A program made the translations under genes and the position numbers. The notes beneath the pieces are model-generated. The model was not told the DNA's origin. It ran no database searches and was given only the letters and a program-made list of their open reading frames with translations. This document shows positions 20,101 to 27,310 of a stretch of DNA of 64,000 nt, piece after piece. Each line of letters starts with the position of its first letter. Position 1 is the stretch's first letter. The stretch comes from Pythium myriotylum (lineage: Eukaryota; Oomycota; Peronosporomycetes; Pythiales; Pythiaceae): positions 372,001 to 436,000 of the forward strand of contig JALJCQ010000022.1 in assembly GCA_023091665.1 (NCBI GenBank), in the 5' to 3' direction.

Positions 20101-20368
20101 GCGCTGGGGCCAGAGAGCTCGACGGGCTCTGGTCGCTGGAGGCACGCGCCACCGTGGTCAAGGAATGGCCAACACAGAGAGGACGCGTGCTCGCGCGTGC
20201 GTGGCGCAACTGGTTCGCGTCCGCACGCGTCGTGCCTTTGACGTGTGGAAGACGCAGTACATCGCGAGTGCGATGGCGCAGGCGCGCGCCGAGTACGAGG
20301 CGCTGCAGGCGGCGCTGACGGCTGCCGCGACGCGACGGCGGTCGATAATGGGCGTCGTCGGAATCTGA
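14090..20368 (+). CDS. Giant Sfi1-like centrin-binding repeat protein
   Basis: A single-exon frame of 2,092 codons from ATG at 14090 (MGDGACVYVSQ). The GTG at 14036 that opens the frame is not a likely eukaryotic start. Almost the whole protein is a long run of degenerate 20-30 residue repeats with the pattern hydrophobic...F..W+ (for example FATWKAQW, FRRWATRL, WSAWRGVI, FQGWRSTV, FMLWSSY-like units), very rich in Arg, Trp and Gln. This is the Sfi1 spindle-body repeat, an extended helix that binds centrins end to end. A short coiled coil lies at the N-terminus (about residues 15-75), and a second helical, glutamine-rich stretch lies around 1,510-1,560. Sfi1 proteins act at centrosomes, basal bodies and spindle poles; oomycetes have flagellated zoospores with basal bodies. 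There are far more repeats than the roughly 20 in yeast Sfi1. Confidence 0.88.
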   Translation: MGDGACVYVSQTLLDAVERDKRALKWQLAQATKAAESRAAQLAASEAKVKDLMTIVEMNKSVADKAVQRSYSKQCLLQRLHLERVQLQTRVETLYRNRLDFLQRRASMNRQRETFQQWRSEARVQRRRKAAVRRVTLSDRRRRLRRGFHCWRQMTKVPDPACSQSKAEIYPLPLSSLYTFPVPEKPPFMARPTVRFALSSSSSSVVSDSMSISSLTDSHQTLSFATWKAQWLARKRRHTTAIHFARLMLVKRVLAAWKQVIRRRNWRDAMIATATQRRRYHRFHVWASWAKRRRRTRTLLNKIQRRLGHQRLRQAFMRLRVKCLEKCMAEWGEVLRDARNAIEEERKIYALQQSEAMNELEKQAAHYRLQQKQLVKNEIEALDARRRQAVLVRCIGIWLRRVMLRRIQMRVATQFYRFCNLRRLEARSFTAWKARAREGKRLDLLSQRRQRRQTRELAGGVFWAFRGIVQLLRRQRHTLRRVLLFSLKMAALRCFWKWRVSVNIENEQANAHLQQRELSQRLDMRELAWRGEAQRLRRVAYRYQLQCALCMGDSKREKRIREVFAAWQARVHFSLKCKAVLWRLIKHKARRGLEMAVAKWQENASNWRRLNAALQVKATDQERRRLRHAFQGWRSTVQRQQVVTARGGLQYFTLMMWKSKSKQQHARKVAFERLIQRHLLNRWERPAFNFWRKKSNVARLTETRRHEQKSELLQRTFRRWATRLIHWSQQRRQQYRAIAEKAERRAAQRLLEGVWSAWRGVIIRQGITSTCSTLCFALKRRHENHRLLRLSLVAWASSSFRSKHKRLYLQRMLTRQCARAKGAAWIQWRGIVASHQGVRAGHAKARHAMQIRLKENRLQRLLRFSFSGWQERVVRSKKQKQFLSMWLRRRRVLTLALCLITWRRDFVSRMHFRRLLLRSRMEVKWKGTLRLGLQQWKRHISALVAIQTQINASNRQSHTQCRALEVMRRIWTSRDLRACFCAWRTHTRKIHSRKAMLERVFRKRASRLQLLVLTKLSVHCEQLRVLERLVLIWIRLRLFVGWKQLRDVAETCATREQVIHRLLAILLRVFVRASWTQWKRQDRLVLKNQVALTQSSLGQSIRSFMDRIGARHFAKALLLRIFGRWRAQARSQHQLRQRVLQILTKQDFVNVRKSFLMWSSYVEGRRKVRLILSKAIHRQTFSIQCESFATWKSFSVKQGYEARLIATQHQLHHHRESLARHVAIAMFLNWQKPTLATVFRGWRAITFNKVRAVDEMATRVAMRRRKRVMFEWRKRVRHQRAASHVLLTLLSRRQVELVKLAWHTWSDWCWRLEAVEISLRRLCSLMRLRLLRAAWTSLRVHYDRVQRHQSMAVVISAQAQLHQQKELFRLRRVAFVMQRQERCCVKEPFVAWKLFVASRRQHHLLMAAVGRRHNRRKARWMLRNWRGVVIQSQAQRNRIDKWVALKRKPRWVRGAWNTWRDFVVRRCHARILLQQLVENQGLHALYLAWRRWRDLVLSEIQTEKAEEVDQWRRATMMQQRQVESLEEKTEQLLLQSVELRRAAQAQRQRCAVSFVTKLARVENAAEKRRVRRRWGHWATLTNQARLMQRVLNRLHMLREGEAFSRWKETTDRSKWAYHQSMMLDRVARILGESSVQVRKKTTWRRWRMFVKQRHAKQKQCRLVEILTRKAGDGTILRCVFVAWKTVVRGRRRSIDIARKMRRLVDCRHLRLVFRAWVDWRERECSKREGWLVVGRIYKAIERRSLQRAWLRWRNSACEAVVVMANTRAVLLEVESAELELKYATNTMLLRALTAWREVTTQSNQSRDEKSRLLTELQSKWITKSALYEWQRHSLLSKLDSLKKQRPVLCVRTQIKGYRTKSGSLGERGAVVHYGQYKQHRHLHHWRLQLACRVASTRLRRLHGLAWMLSCLRRLIRRALRRSLWRWFARIQPMSNALQAVDYRALPWRRVDVDYASSMLLLTLEELDLARQTHHNELLQRAWRVVDAIARSANRQGLRRAFDKWRWGQRARRALVAGGTRHRGQGMANTERTRARACVAQLVRVRTRRAFDVWKTQYIASAMAQARAEYEALQAALTAAATRRRSIMGVVGI

Positions 20369-20856
20369 CGAAATAGACACCGCGCTGTACTAAACCATCA
20401 TCGAACCCAAAGCTTCTTTCCATGGTGCTGAACCCAGCGCGTCGACGCCAGGTGCTGCCCCTCGCCACTGTCTCACCTCCATTACGTGTGGCCGGCGGGA
20501 AAGTGCAACCCAATTGTGGCGTAGCTCCCCGAGCCCTGGGGGCTCAACAGGATTTCCACCAATGAAAAGAGTTAAATCCTGTTTAGCCTCCCCTCCCCCA
20601 GTCCCTGGGAGAGGCTAAACAGGATTTGCGCCAATGAAAAGAGTCCGTAGCTCCTCATGAGCCAATCCGAGCCCGATCGACCATCACTCTGTCTCCTCCC
20701 ACAACTCAGTCTTGTTGACGAAAGAACCTTCAAGTGGCGACGACCGCCAGACTGGATCCAGGCGCACCCTGGATGCAGAGCGCCCCCCTACCACCAGGAT
20801 GATTCATTCCCGAGTTTGCTTCCTTCAGCTCACTACAGCTCCCATCTCCCTCGACC
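20369..20856. other. Intergenic region between the Sfi1-like and first SOD-like genes
   Basis: 488 bp without a supported gene. It holds an E2F-like box GGCGGGAAA (20494-20502), a foldback repeat (20574-20627) and a pair of direct repeats with the core CAGGATTT..CCAATGAAAAGAGT (20548-20573 and 20619-20644). The last 200 bp should be the promoter and 5' UTR of the SOD-like gene. Confidence 0.5.
20574..20627. repeat. 17 bp perfect inverted repeat (foldback)
   Basis: AAATCCTGTTTAGCCTC (20574-20590) is perfectly inverted at 20611-20627 with a 20 bp C/G-rich loop. The sequence CAGGATTT.(C/G).CCAATGAAAAGAGT flanks it in direct orientation on both sides. It could be a tiny foldback transposon remnant or a transcript-end structure; I cannot decide between these. 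Confidence 0.8.
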
Positions 20857-21534
20857 ATGTTCGGTGCCAAGCTCCTCGCTCTCGGTGCGCTCGCCGCCAC
20901 GGCCTCGGCTGCGAAGGCGCCGACCTACACGTACAAGTTCGACGCGGCCGACGCCGCCGGCATCGACGGCGCCATCAAGGTCCGATACGACGCGGCCGAC
21001 AGCACCAAGGCCACCATCACGGCCGACCTCGACTTCACCAAGGTGAATCTCGCGGAGATCACCAAGTTCGACGGCAACTGCACGGCTGAGATCGTCGAGT
21101 ACAAGTGGCACATCCACGTCAAGTGGCCGTCGGCGTCGACCAAGACGTCGGACAAGCTGGGTCAGTGCTCGAAGGCGCTGACTGGCAACCACTACGACCC
21201 GACCAAGGCCTGTGGCCCGAACTCGGAGTTCGCGGAGACGGCCGAGTGTACCCCGAAGATCCCGAACTACGCGTGCAACCCGGCTAACTACACGGCGAAC
21301 CCGGCCGTGTGCGAGAAGGGCGATCTCTCCGGTAAGTTCGGCGGCATCAAGCTGGACGCCACGAAGAAGGTGTCGCTCAAGTGGACGGACGAGCACTACC
21401 CGCTGCCGAGCGAGAACACCCCGCAGTGGAACATGATCCTCCACGGCGTCTGCGGCAAGGCGACGCCGCGTATCGCCTGTGCTCTCGGCAAGGCCGACAA
21501 GGACCACGACAAGTGCACGGACCAGTCCTCGTAA
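20857..21534 (+). CDS. Secreted Cu-only superoxide dismutase-like protein 1
   Basis: A 225-residue protein with a signal peptide (MFGAKLLALGALAATASA, cleavage after about 18) and a Cu/Zn-SOD fold pattern. The copper ligands are present: H-x-H in WHIHVKW, H in GNHYDP, and H in MILHGV. The active-site arginine and disulfide cysteine appear in PRIACALG. The zinc site is not conserved: the usual histidine before GDL is replaced (CEKGDLSGKFG) and no H71 equivalent is visible, while the Asp of GDL remains. This matches Cu-only extracellular SODs known from fungi and oomycetes. Many extra cysteines suggest disulfide stabilisation. It probably disproportionates superoxide at the cell surface. The next gene is a tandem paralogue. 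Confidence 0.85.
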   Translation: MFGAKLLALGALAATASAAKAPTYTYKFDAADAAGIDGAIKVRYDAADSTKATITADLDFTKVNLAEITKFDGNCTAEIVEYKWHIHVKWPSASTKTSDKLGQCSKALTGNHYDPTKACGPNSEFAETAECTPKIPNYACNPANYTANPAVCEKGDLSGKFGGIKLDATKKVSLKWTDEHYPLPSENTPQWNMILHGVCGKATPRIACALGKADKDHDKCTDQSS

Positions 21535-22461
21535 GCACCTTGCTCGTTTTTGCAGAATGAAGAACTGAGCAGCAGGTCCCGTACGTATTAAAAGAGCCGT
21601 TCCATCCACACTGCAGCTTCTGTGTTTCCATGAATATTGCCAGTCGGTCTCCAGTGAGAGGTCCTGGAACGAAAGCACACCAACTGGATTTTTCGTCTGC
21701 TCCGCAGCCAGGCCTCTGCTGCAGGAATCGAGAAGCACGATAACTGTCCATACTTGATGCAGCTTTGTTTTCCTGTGACAATTGGTCGAATCATCGAGAG
21801 GGCGGATGTCTCTGCTTCTGCAATTGGAAAATGTACAGTGCGCGAGCTCTCGTGATCGTGAAGAGACCTTCAACGAGTCGCGTCTTCCGAGCCGAAAGCC
21901 CTCGAGTGAACGGAGGTTACTGATTTCTACAGACTCAGATGTCGATTAACGGCTCTCGCCCAATGGGAGACATGTCTTCAGACCCGATTAGTCTCCTTTG
22001 TCAAACCCCACGCCCGTGCGAAACCATCCGGATGACGAGACTCTCCGCGAGTGTACTCATCCCCGTTCGCCGTTCCCGTCGTGGAGATCGTCAGTCCGTT
22101 AAACAGAGCGCCATAGAGCCTCGCAAGCAGACTGTCGCAACCGGGTAACGCCGCTCTTGCTCCGCGTGTGTAAGTTACGGTGGACGCGACATCAAAACTC
22201 CTCCCTGCTTGGAGGAGCGCATCCCACAGAGTGGGGGGGGGGGGGGGGGGGGGGGGGGGGGGCTGCCGATTACAGGAGAAAGAATAGTGATCACGTCCTC
22301 ATCATCCATGGCCCACCGGAGAGTTCAGCACCAGATGGTGATCCCCTGTAAAGATTCCTCCCATCAACGGCATCGGTCTCTCTCAAACGAGGAGCCAGAC
22401 CACCAGACCCATTCTCGGTTTTCGCTTCTCTCCACCAAAACCAGCGGCCACCACATCCAGC
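21535..22461. other. Intergenic region between tandem SOD-like genes
   Basis: 927 bp without a supported gene. The frames on the minus strand here continue as antisense shadows of the SOD-like genes. The notable content is a run of 30 G at 22233-22262. The last 150 bp should be the promoter of the second SOD-like gene. Confidence 0.5.
22233..22262 (+). repeat. Homopolymer tract of 30 guanines
   Basis: Thirty uninterrupted G residues follow CACAGAGT and precede CTGCCGATTAC. It lies 200 bp upstream of the second SOD-like start codon. Such tracts are unstable in replication, can form G-quadruplexes and are prone to assembly length errors, so the exact length is uncertain. Confidence 0.95.
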
Positions 22462-23124
22462 ATGCTCGCCACCAAGATCCTCGTCCTTTGTGCGCTTACA
22501 GCCACAGCCTCGGCTGCCAAGGGACCGACCTACACGTACAAGTTCGACGCGGCCGACGCCGCCGGCATCGACGGCGCCATCAAGATTCAGTACGCTGCCG
22601 AGGACAGCTCCAAGGCCACCATCACGGCCGACCTCGACTTCACCAAGGTGAATCTCGCGGAGATCACCAAGTTCGACGGCAACTGCACGGCTGAGATCGT
22701 CGAGTACAAGTGGCACATCCACGTCAAGTGGCCGTCGACGGCCAAGGCCTCGGAGAAGATGGGCCAGTGCTCGAAGGCACTCACTGGCAACCACTACGAC
22801 CCGACCAAGGCCTGCGGAGCCAACTCCGAGTATGCTGAGGCGGCCGAGTGCACCCCGAAGATCCCAAGCTACGCATGCAACCCGGCTAATTACACGGCGA
22901 ACGCGGCTGTGTGCGAGAAGGGAGATCTCTCTGGTAAGTTCGGCGGCATCAAGCTGGACGCCAACAAAAAAGTCTCGACGAAATGGACGGATGACCACTA
23001 CCCACTGCCGAGCGAGAACACGCCCGAGTGGAACATGGTGCTCCACGGCGTCTGCGGCAAGGCCACGCCGCGTATCGCCTGCGCGGTCGGCAAGAAGGAA
23101 GGCGCCAAGTGTGGTGCCAACTGA
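22462..23124 (+). CDS. Secreted Cu-only superoxide dismutase-like protein 2
   Basis: A 220-residue tandem paralogue of the gene at 20857. It has a signal peptide (MLATKILVLCALTATASA) and the same pattern: WHIHVKW and GNHYDP and MVLHGV for copper, PRIACAVG with the arginine and cysteine, and CEKGDLSGKFG where the zinc histidine should be. The two genes are identical in DNA over long patches in the first half (about 120 bp around the metal-binding WHIH codons) and diverge more towards the 3' end, where protein 2 ends in KKEGAKCGAN. Recent duplication or gene conversion is likely. Extracellular superoxide handling is the expected role. Confidence 0.85.
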   Translation: MLATKILVLCALTATASAAKGPTYTYKFDAADAAGIDGAIKIQYAAEDSSKATITADLDFTKVNLAEITKFDGNCTAEIVEYKWHIHVKWPSTAKASEKMGQCSKALTGNHYDPTKACGANSEYAEAAECTPKIPSYACNPANYTANAAVCEKGDLSGKFGGIKLDANKKVSTKWTDDHYPLPSENTPEWNMVLHGVCGKATPRIACAVGKKEGAKCGAN

Positions 23125-23353
23125 GGCAAGCACAAGAATACCGTAAGTCAAGTTGTAACTATTTGTGTAAGAGACACAAAAAAGTGTTTTTGCGCCATGG
23201 AGTCACAATTTGGTCTTTTATGTCACTTTGTCGAGGTAATTTTGCGCGTGTCCATGTTGCCCCAAGGCAACAAGGGTACACCGAACCCTGGTGGCGGTGG
23301 GCCACCACTCGTGAGACCGTCGCAGATTCCTCCACCGCACAATCGCCTCCGCC

Positions 23354-24358
23354 ATGCTCTCGACCGTGCTCTCCTCGCGCAGCGTCTCGCGCGCGGCGCT
23401 GCGTGCGCGCTGCATGTCCACGTACAAGCCCGACATCGAGGCCGTGAAGAAGCTGCGCCAGGCCTCGGAGGCGCCGCTCAAGGACGTCAAGAACGCGCTC
23501 GTGGCCACGAACGGCGACTTCCCGGCCGCCTTCGAGTGGCTCCGCAAGAAGGGCATCGCGCGCGCCAGCGCCAAGGCCGGCCGCACGACCGCGCAGGGCC
23601 TCATCGGCGTCCATGTCGACGGCAAGACCGGCGCCATGGTCGAGATCAACAGCGAGACCGACTTCGTCGCCATGAACGACAAGTTCCAGGAGCTCGTGGC
23701 CCAGGTCGCCAAGGCGCTCGCCGAGTCCAACACGGTTGGCCAGGGCGCGCTCACCACGGAGCTTGAAGGTGAGAGCTTTGGCGCTGTCGCGGTGGACGGC
23801 CAGACCGTCGCCGACAAGGTGCCCGAGCTCGTGGGCAAGGTCGGCGAGAACGTCGTGGCTCGCCGTGCCGTCAAGTTCCAGGTCGCGGAGGGCACCATCT
23901 GCAGCTACCTGCACAACCAGGCTGCCAACGGTCTGGGCCGTGCTGGCGCGCTTGTCGCGCTCGAGTACCCGTCGTCGACTGCCACGGAGGAGCAGACCAA
24001 GGAAGTGGAGCTGCTAGGCAAGCGCTTGGCGATGCACATCGTGGCTGCCAAGCCTAAGTACCTCTCGCGTGACCACGTGCCGGAGCCGGTCGTCGAGAAG
24101 GAGCGTGCATTCCTGGCTGAGCAGGTTGCGAACACCGGCAAGCCCGCCCACATCATCGCGAAGATGACGGAGGGCCGCCTCAGCAAGTTCTTCGGTGAGT
24201 TCACCTTGCTCGAGCAGGACCACTTCATCGAGGAAGGCAACCCGAAGGTTGGTCCTTTCGTCGAAGCCGCGGCCAAGAAGATCGGTGTCGATGTCAAGAT
24301 TGCCGCTTACCAGCGCTTCGAGATTGGCGAGGTCAGCGAGAACGAGCAGTCGGCTTAG
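23354..24358 (+). CDS. tsfm: Mitochondrial elongation factor Ts
   Basis: A 334-residue EF-Ts. The N-terminus (MLSTVLSSRSVSRAALRARCMS) is rich in Arg/Ser and lacks acidic residues, as in a mitochondrial targeting peptide. The UBA-like domain follows (residues about 25-65: KLRQASEAPLKDVKNAL), then the core with the EF-Ts hallmark INSETDFVA, which contacts the GTPase domain of EF-Tu. The family exchanges GDP for GTP on EF-Tu during organellar translation. Length fits mitochondrial EF-Ts. The gene is convergent with the aminopropyltransferase gene, 174 bp apart. Confidence 0.95.
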   Translation: MLSTVLSSRSVSRAALRARCMSTYKPDIEAVKKLRQASEAPLKDVKNALVATNGDFPAAFEWLRKKGIARASAKAGRTTAQGLIGVHVDGKTGAMVEINSETDFVAMNDKFQELVAQVAKALAESNTVGQGALTTELEGESFGAVAVDGQTVADKVPELVGKVGENVVARRAVKFQVAEGTICSYLHNQAANGLGRAGALVALEYPSSTATEEQTKEVELLGKRLAMHIVAAKPKYLSRDHVPEPVVEKERAFLAEQVANTGKPAHIIAKMTEGRLSKFFGEFTLLEQDHFIEEGNPKVGPFVEAAAKKIGVDVKIAAYQRFEIGEVSENEQSA

Positions 24359-24532
24359 GGCCTACAGTTTAGATAGCTGTCACCTCCACGGTGACATCCC
24401 TGGCAACAGAACAATGAAACAAACGTATTGTAGAATCACATCCAGTGTGTTGCTGAGTCGAGAGTGGGAGCGATGGGTGAGGAGCCGTTGAGCGTGGAGG
24501 CTCTACAAGATCGTCTGTATTGGTAGTAATAC

Positions 24533-25522
24533 TTAGTACATGAACACCGGGTTGTCAACAGTGATGACACGCTTCTCCTGTTCCAGCGAATCGCGGATCG
24601 GCTTGGGCACGCCGAAGAGACCCAAGTGGCTCACGCCGTCGTAGAACTTGAGCGGCTTGGGGATGCGCTTGGCCACGAGAGCGTCGGTCTCGTCGATGCG
24701 GCGCTCGATGATGGCCTTCTTCGTGGCCGGGCCGTCCTCCGAGTTGGTGGCCATCGTGTACGCCCACATGCAGCCGAACGACGGGATGTCGACCGTGTAC
24801 GGCAGCACCGTGTTGAACGCGGTCTTGAGCGTGCTGTAGATGGCCGAGAAGCACTCATCCCAGTTGTAGAGTGCGCCAGGGCCCGACTGCGTCACGAAGT
24901 AGCCGCCCTTGTTGAGCTTGGTCACGGCGTACTTGTAGAACTCCTCCGTGTAGAGCACGTATCCCGGTCCAGCTTCGATCGGGTCGGCAATGTCCATGAT
25001 GATGACGTCGAACGTGCCTTCGTACTGCTTGAGGAACGCGTGCGCGTCCGTGTAGTGGACCTCGAGACGCGGGTCTTCGAAGCATCCGTCCGACCACTCG
25101 GGCAGCTCCTTGCGGCACAAGTCGCAGACGGCCTCGTCAATGTCGACCATGACGACTTTTTCGACCGACGGGTGCTTGAGCACTTCGCGCGCCGTGGCGA
25201 ACTCGCCGCCGCCGCCGATGTAGACAGTCTTGGGGTTGGGGTGCGCGATGAGCGCCGGGTGCACGAGCGACTCGTGGTAGACGGCCTCGTCGCTCTTGGC
25301 CGACTGGGTCTTGCCGTCGAGCACGAGCGTCTTGCCGAACGCCGTGGTCTCGATCACCTGCATGGTCTGGAACGCCGACTGCGCCTCGAAGAGCACCTTC
25401 TTGAGCGTGGACGAGATGTAGAGGTCCTCGGTGAGCGACTCCTTGTACCAGAAGGAGCGCTCGAGCGGCGCCAGCGTGGGCGCCGAGCCGTTGGCGTGGG
25501 CGGGGGCGGGGGCGGTCGACAT
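24533..25522 (-). CDS. ACL5: Thermospermine synthase-like aminopropyltransferase (ACL5 type)
   Basis: A 329-residue protein from ATG at 25522 (MSTAPAPAHA); the frame is open further upstream, but those residues look like untranslated sequence. The spermidine/spermine synthase fold is clear: FGKTLVLDGKTQSA, DEAVYHE.LVHPAL, GGGGEFATARE for decarboxylated S-adenosylmethionine binding, and VDIDEAV. The decisive stretch is DIADPIEAGPGYVLYTEEFY. Spermidine synthases read T-D-S-S-D-P-x-G-P-A there, whereas ACL5/thermospermine synthases read D-x-A-D-P-x-E-x-G-P. I therefore infer transfer of aminopropyl to spermidine to give thermospermine. ACL5-type enzymes are known in plants and in some algae including diatoms. 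Confidence 0.85.
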   Translation of the reverse strand: MSTAPAPAHANGSAPTLAPLERSFWYKESLTEDLYISSTLKKVLFEAQSAFQTMQVIETTAFGKTLVLDGKTQSAKSDEAVYHESLVHPALIAHPNPKTVYIGGGGEFATAREVLKHPSVEKVVMVDIDEAVCDLCRKELPEWSDGCFEDPRLEVHYTDAHAFLKQYEGTFDVIIMDIADPIEAGPGYVLYTEEFYKYAVTKLNKGGYFVTQSGPGALYNWDECFSAIYSTLKTAFNTVLPYTVDIPSFGCMWAYTMATNSEDGPATKKAIIERRIDETDALVAKRIPKPLKFYDGVSHLGLFGVPKPIRDSLEQEKRVITVDNPVFMY

Positions 25523-25978
25523 GGGCGTGCGCGGCGGGGCGGAAGCGAGACTGCCGCGTCGAAGAGTCTCGAACCACCGGTGGGTGGCCGCAACTAATGC
25601 AAATTCGAGACCATCACTCTGCAAAGGCCACCCGCGCAATGGAGACCGTACCGAACGCGAAAAAAGTAAAAAGACACATGAGACTGAGCCACGACCAATA
25701 GTTTTGCACAGCGTCTGTGACAAGACTCGCTTCGACTAAGTACGAAGCACTGTTTCTTGAAGCGGGACTGGACCCAAGATACATTTGTATGGAAGGCCCA
25801 AATTAACACGGATACTGAAAAGGAGAGTACCTTATTTTGGGAAATTCGAAGCGATGGATGGACGAGTGGCTGGTTCGAATCGAAACGCTTGGCTGGACTT
25901 CAATATCCTCAACGTGCCAAGTCTTCCAGGGATCTCCGAGTGGAAGATCGCGATACTGAGACGAAGCTCGGCGATGCT
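25523..25978 (-). other. Intergenic region upstream of the ACL5-type gene
   Basis: 456 bp between the stop of the HPF1 gene (25979) and the ACL5-type start, both on the minus strand. It should contain the HPF1 3' UTR and the ACL5-type promoter. A tRNA B-box-like string at 25869-25880 has no cloverleaf around it. I see nothing else. Confidence 0.45.
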
Positions 25979-27222
25979 TCAAGGGAGATCCAACGCAGCA
26001 GCATCCGTGGAAGGTTCGGTGAGGCAGTCGATCGGAGCGAGGCCAGCGCTGCGATGTTTCACGTGCTCGCTCGCGACCTTTGCGAACTCCTTCCGCCCCA
26101 GCAGCATGTACGCGACTCGGAGCACCTGCAGGGATTCTTTCTAGTATGGCGACCACCACAGCAAGGATCAGTCAATTGTGGCACAACCGGAAGCACCAAG
26201 AACAGCTTCGAACGAACCTGGAGAGCCGTCCCGGCCGTGAAGAGGTCTAATCCCAGCAAAAGGCTCGTGCCAAAGTCACACTCATCGCTCGCGATCGTTG
26301 CGCGCGTGATCAAGTTTGCGACCTTCTTTTTGCAACTCGCATCTCCCGCTCGGGCATTCGTGAGAATGTCACGGAGCTGCTCTCCGACGATCGGGAGCTC
26401 GCGAAAACCAGTGCGTTTCTTCGCATCGTATGGAACGACAATTCCCAATCCATGGAGCGACTTCGCGATGCATTCACTCGCTCGTTGGCTTTGAATGGCG
26501 GCAACGGACTTCGTTCGAGCGGTGCTGCGGCTGCTCATATAGCTCTGCACGAGTTGCAGCTGTGCTTCTACGGAGCTCGATGATTTTTTACTTTCAAGTC
26601 GGTCGCGAAGCACAGCGAAGAGGCTGTTCGCGACAGCTTCAAAGGAGCAACTCTCAGCGTCTTCCGCGTATACAACGTACGTGGGTGGATTCTTGGGTGT
26701 GTCTCTGAACAATCCCCAATGGGCTCCGGTCTTCGAGTCAACATCAAATGCCACCGAGACAACTTCTGGTGGGTCGTAAAAGTAACGCCCATGGAGACAC
26801 AAGGGCTTTGCATGCTTCACTGAGCCCCCGCTGCGCGCAAGCAACTCGAACGGACCAGTCAGTCGAATGCCTGCAGTGGATACGAACGCGTCTAGATTAC
26901 ATGAGCAGTCAGTCGATCCGTCATCGCATCACGAAGGTCAACACAATCCAAACCACACACCAAGCGGGTCGTCTGGCGCCAAATGCGCTGCGAGCTCGAA
27001 AAAGTCGTAGAAATCACTCGACGTCTCGAGATAGAAATGGCTTTTCAGGATGGCGTCCCACGCCGAGCGCTTGCCGGGCGAGAGCACCGCGTGGATCCAT
27101 TCCTGAGCCACGGCGGCTTCTTCGTTGGCGCTCGGCCGCGCGCGCTTGGTCGGTCGCTCGGGAGACGCGGAGGCCTCGCTGTCGCGGCTGCGCGCGCGCG
27201 TCGACCGACGTGTCGAGCTCAT
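25979..27222 (-). CDS. HPF1: Histone PARylation factor 1 (HPF1) homologue, three exons
   Basis: Three exons join in frame to about 353 residues: 27222-26961, 26870-26218 and 26125-25979. The introns are 90 bp (26871-26960, GTGTGTGG...CTGCAG) and 92 bp (26126-26217, GTTCGTTC...CTGCAG). The N-terminus (residues 1-40) is basic and Ser-rich. The HPF1 core has SSDFYDFFELAAHL, RLTGPFELLA, RYFYDPPE, HWGLFRD.P, HGLGIVVPYD, GFRELP and DECDFG...LGLDLF. The Glu of DECDFG corresponds by alignment from memory to the catalytic glutamate (E284 in human HPF1) that completes the PARP1/2 active site and redirects ADP-ribosylation to serine. Exon 3 supplies the final helices (LRVAYMLLGRKEFA). It presumably acts in the nucleus in DNA-damage signalling. 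An E2F-like box lies 38 bp upstream of the start codon. Confidence 0.9.
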
Positions 27223-27259
27223 GCGTGTGGGTAACTATTAGAGAGGACGAGTCCATTTT

Positions 27260-27268
27260 GGCGGGAAA
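27260..27268 (-). promoter_or_regulatory. E2F-like box upstream of HPF1
   Basis: TTTCCCGCC on the minus strand, 38 bp upstream of the HPF1 start codon. It matches the E2F/DP consensus TTTSSCGC. The same nonamer is seen near other gene starts in this window (20494, 33618, 49608). Function is inferred. Confidence 0.35.
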
Positions 27269-27281
27269 AGAAGCAGATACC

Positions 27282-27310
27282 GTATTTTGTGACAGATAGA
27301 CCCTATTTTG
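27282..27310. promoter_or_regulatory. Short motif shared with the WW/B-box gene promoter (copy 1)
   Basis: The plus strand reads GTATTTTG then TGACAGATAGACCCTATTTTG. A similar block occurs at 31131-31166 with eight extra bases after GTATTTTG; the 21 bp second part matches in 18 positions. This copy lies 60-88 bp upstream of the HPF1 start codon. It may be a promoter element or a dispersed short repeat. Confidence 0.4.

Noticed and set aside
22291..22461. G-tract continuing into a plus-strand protein with poly-Gly
   Set aside because: The frame across the G run has no homology and its reading depends on tract length; the SOD-like start codon at 22462 opens a proper signal peptide.
20833..23151. 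Long minus-strand ORFs (346 and 286 codons) opposite the SOD-like genes
   Set aside because: Antisense frames of two near-identical GC-rich genes; they look alike only because the sense genes do.
24626..25597. 323-codon plus-strand ORF opposite the ACL5-type gene
   Set aside because: It is the antisense shadow of a conserved GC-rich gene, with Arg/Val/Leu-rich composition and no domain.
25869..25885. tRNA B-box-like GGTTCGAATCG
   Set aside because: No A-box, no acceptor stem and no cloverleaf can be drawn around it.
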